Source: Calditrichia bacterium
GTDB lineage: Bacteria > Calditrichota > Calditrichia > Calditrichales > Calditrichaceae
Length of the DNA: 64,000 nt
Direction: 5' to 3'
Assembly (NCBI GenBank): GCA_026983775.1
Contig: JALSTK010000006.1
Coordinates: 1 to 64,000 of the forward strand
The notes below the pieces were generated by a model that saw only the letters and a list, made by a program, of their open reading frames with translations, was not told where the DNA came from and made no database searches. Position numbers and translations under genes: made by a program. How positions within the stretch are numbered: the first letter of the stretch is position 1; every line of letters starts with the position of its first letter. Positions 63,901 through 64,000 of this stretch are shown here, in pieces.

Positions 63901-64000
63901 GGACTCATTTATTATGACATGACATCAAAAAAATATGTAGAGTATACCTCCTCCGGCTGGGCAGAGGTTGAATCCGGACGTATGAAGCGAATACTGGAAG
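60952..64000 (+). CDS. TonB-dependent receptor with N-terminal carboxypeptidase-regulatory-like domain (3' partial)
   Basis: The frame opens at ATG 60952 (CTAAGGAA about 12 nt ahead) and remains open to the right edge, over 1,016 codons. A signal peptide ends near CFGA. A CarboxypepD_reg-like domain (about 25-105, SGLIKDSQTGEALPGANI, YNLKITYIGY) is followed by a plug domain (about 120-215; IRGGGLEQTGFLLDG, GGFNAEYGNVRSGIINTV) and a long beta-barrel with many aromatic-rich strands (NYGHFRQLPSAEGIYEM, SLEKTVAYELGYEQ). The architecture is SusC-like in outline, but no SusD-like gene is seen in the window. It probably imports oligosaccharides produced outside the cell. Confidence 0.92.
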   Translation, partial: MSKRKILTIFIFALIPILCFGATTGKISGLIKDSQTGEALPGANISIVGTFLGASTDLDGYFTIINVPPGLYNLKITYIGYTEKVIQGVRVHIDLTTNLNIELESELLMTDVITVVAKHEKVRRDVSASVTNIEMKQAESLPILDMAAIIGLQAGIERNLSIRGGGLEQTGFLLDGFSFKDNRTNMPLTTSLPLNAVQEIAVQTGGFNAEYGNVRSGIINTVIKDGNREKYSGAITVNYSPPAPKNFGISPFDRNSFWLRPYFDDAVCWEGTDKGGWDEYTQRQYIKFVGWNEISRRTYENDDPSDDLSPTAAQRIFAWQHRRDGHITKPDYNIDIGFGGPVPLIGKKLGGLRFYAAYRNYNTQYLVPLSRKGYSNHNFLLKLSSDITPSMKLSVTGVYGEIFGTASNTESGTALFTDIWNVAAGVSDGYFKETRLYSDAFFSASTKYFSLISFKLTHTLSPSTYYEASLKYSTNKYFTQPLYWRDTSRVHEVFPGYYLDEAPFGYIDNSVNGMAGFHMGGHIGEARDYSRTGTFAAKLNMTSQWGRHHLFKGGIELSSTDLNLDYGGHNSQFPGNVSWNKLHKSPLLGAFYLQDKIEFNGFIANIGLRADYYQPNTDWPDVKPYDREFYSDKYTKSDEANIKMKSIKPQITFSPRLGIAHPIGENAKLYFNYGHFRQLPSAEGIYEMRRTGFNQLISIGDPSLSLEKTVAYELGYEQAIGDLFLVHLAGYYKDISAQRSYVHYVDISEKVNYWKEENNNYQDIRGFEISLHRDNGLWISGFANYTYMVYTSGYFGVEEHFENPADQRDYLAKNPYQEKPLPQPYARINLNLFTPADFGPKWIGFNWLADWKTSFIYYWRSGDWDTWNPNDRPGLQYNIQWKDFHNMDMRISKVFSFNRFNLTLLVDIANLFNFKEFSSYGFYDGQDRYYYLRSLHLPRETAKKIGSVYIPGDDQPGDSRKPGVPFQPIQPIGSIDNITSPKEGLIYYDMTSKKYVEYTSSGWAEVESGRMKRILE

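Overview
The window looks like a chromosome segment from a Gram-negative bacterium of the FCB group, in the broad neighbourhood of Calditrichota, KSB1 or Ignavibacteria. Pointers are C-terminal type IX secretion (T9SS) sorting tails of the form YPNPF...KK.ILIR on several exported proteins, a PorV-like barrel, a PorX-type response regulator (receiver plus PglZ), a TonB-dependent receptor with an N-terminal carboxypeptidase-regulatory-like domain, a LytS/LytTR pair and a reg_prop hybrid kinase. No rRNA, tRNA, CRISPR array, insertion sequence or prophage was found. The exact phylum cannot be fixed from this sequence alone.

Layout. (1) 1-18328, + strand: one likely operon with gaps of 13-45 nt. 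It holds the 3' part of a giant repetitive surface protein (>3,900 residues in view) ending in a T9SS-type tail, a PorV-like barrel with TPRs, a membrane protein that fuses an RsbW-type kinase to a SpoIIE-type phosphatase, its STAS partner, and a DUF456 membrane protein. The kinase/phosphatase carries a C-terminal bipartite helix-turn-helix resembling the DNA-binding part of IS481/IS3-type transposases, and the STAS protein ends in a homologous copy of its second half. (2) 18393-22569, +: DUF4159 and DUF4175-like proteins. (3) 22576-24877, -: dCMP deaminase, MBL-fold hydrolase, Lgt, followed by a gap with a decayed secreted-protein gene. (4) 25414-36103, +: ferritin, a crotonase lacking both catalytic Glu, phosphoesterase, 4-TM protein, HAD phosphatase, a secreted bactofilin-like membrane protein with LytS/LytTR regulators, a CotH-type T9SS cargo, an orphan GroES-like protein and a membrane-anchored phosphoesterase. 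(5) 36100-44636, -: a housekeeping run tsaE-tsaB-rimI-accD-surE-guaA-glmS and a TPR/periplasmic-binding lipoprotein-activator-like protein. (6) 44725-52906, -: reg_prop hybrid kinase, PorX, RlmB, DUF190 and the fluoride channel CrcB. (7) 53200-64000: PEBP-family protein with two start sites, an orphan T9SS tail fragment, and a carbohydrate locus: LacI regulator, GH2 exo-glucosaminidase-like lipoprotein, T9SS cargo, broken sugar permease, ROK kinase and a TonB-dependent receptor running off the end.

How the parts fit. Export to the surface is a recurring theme: T9SS-tailed cargo at 11711, 34406 and 59674, a PorV-like partner, and the PorX regulator. The carbohydrate locus has a readable control region: divergent sigma70-like promoters, each followed at 9-11 nt by a matching LacI-type palindrome, which predicts repression of both the glycosidase operon and the regulator itself. 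The catalytic pair of the GH2 enzyme points to glucosamine-containing glycans, but the inner-membrane permease in the locus is reduced to a 66-codon remnant, so uptake would need another transporter.
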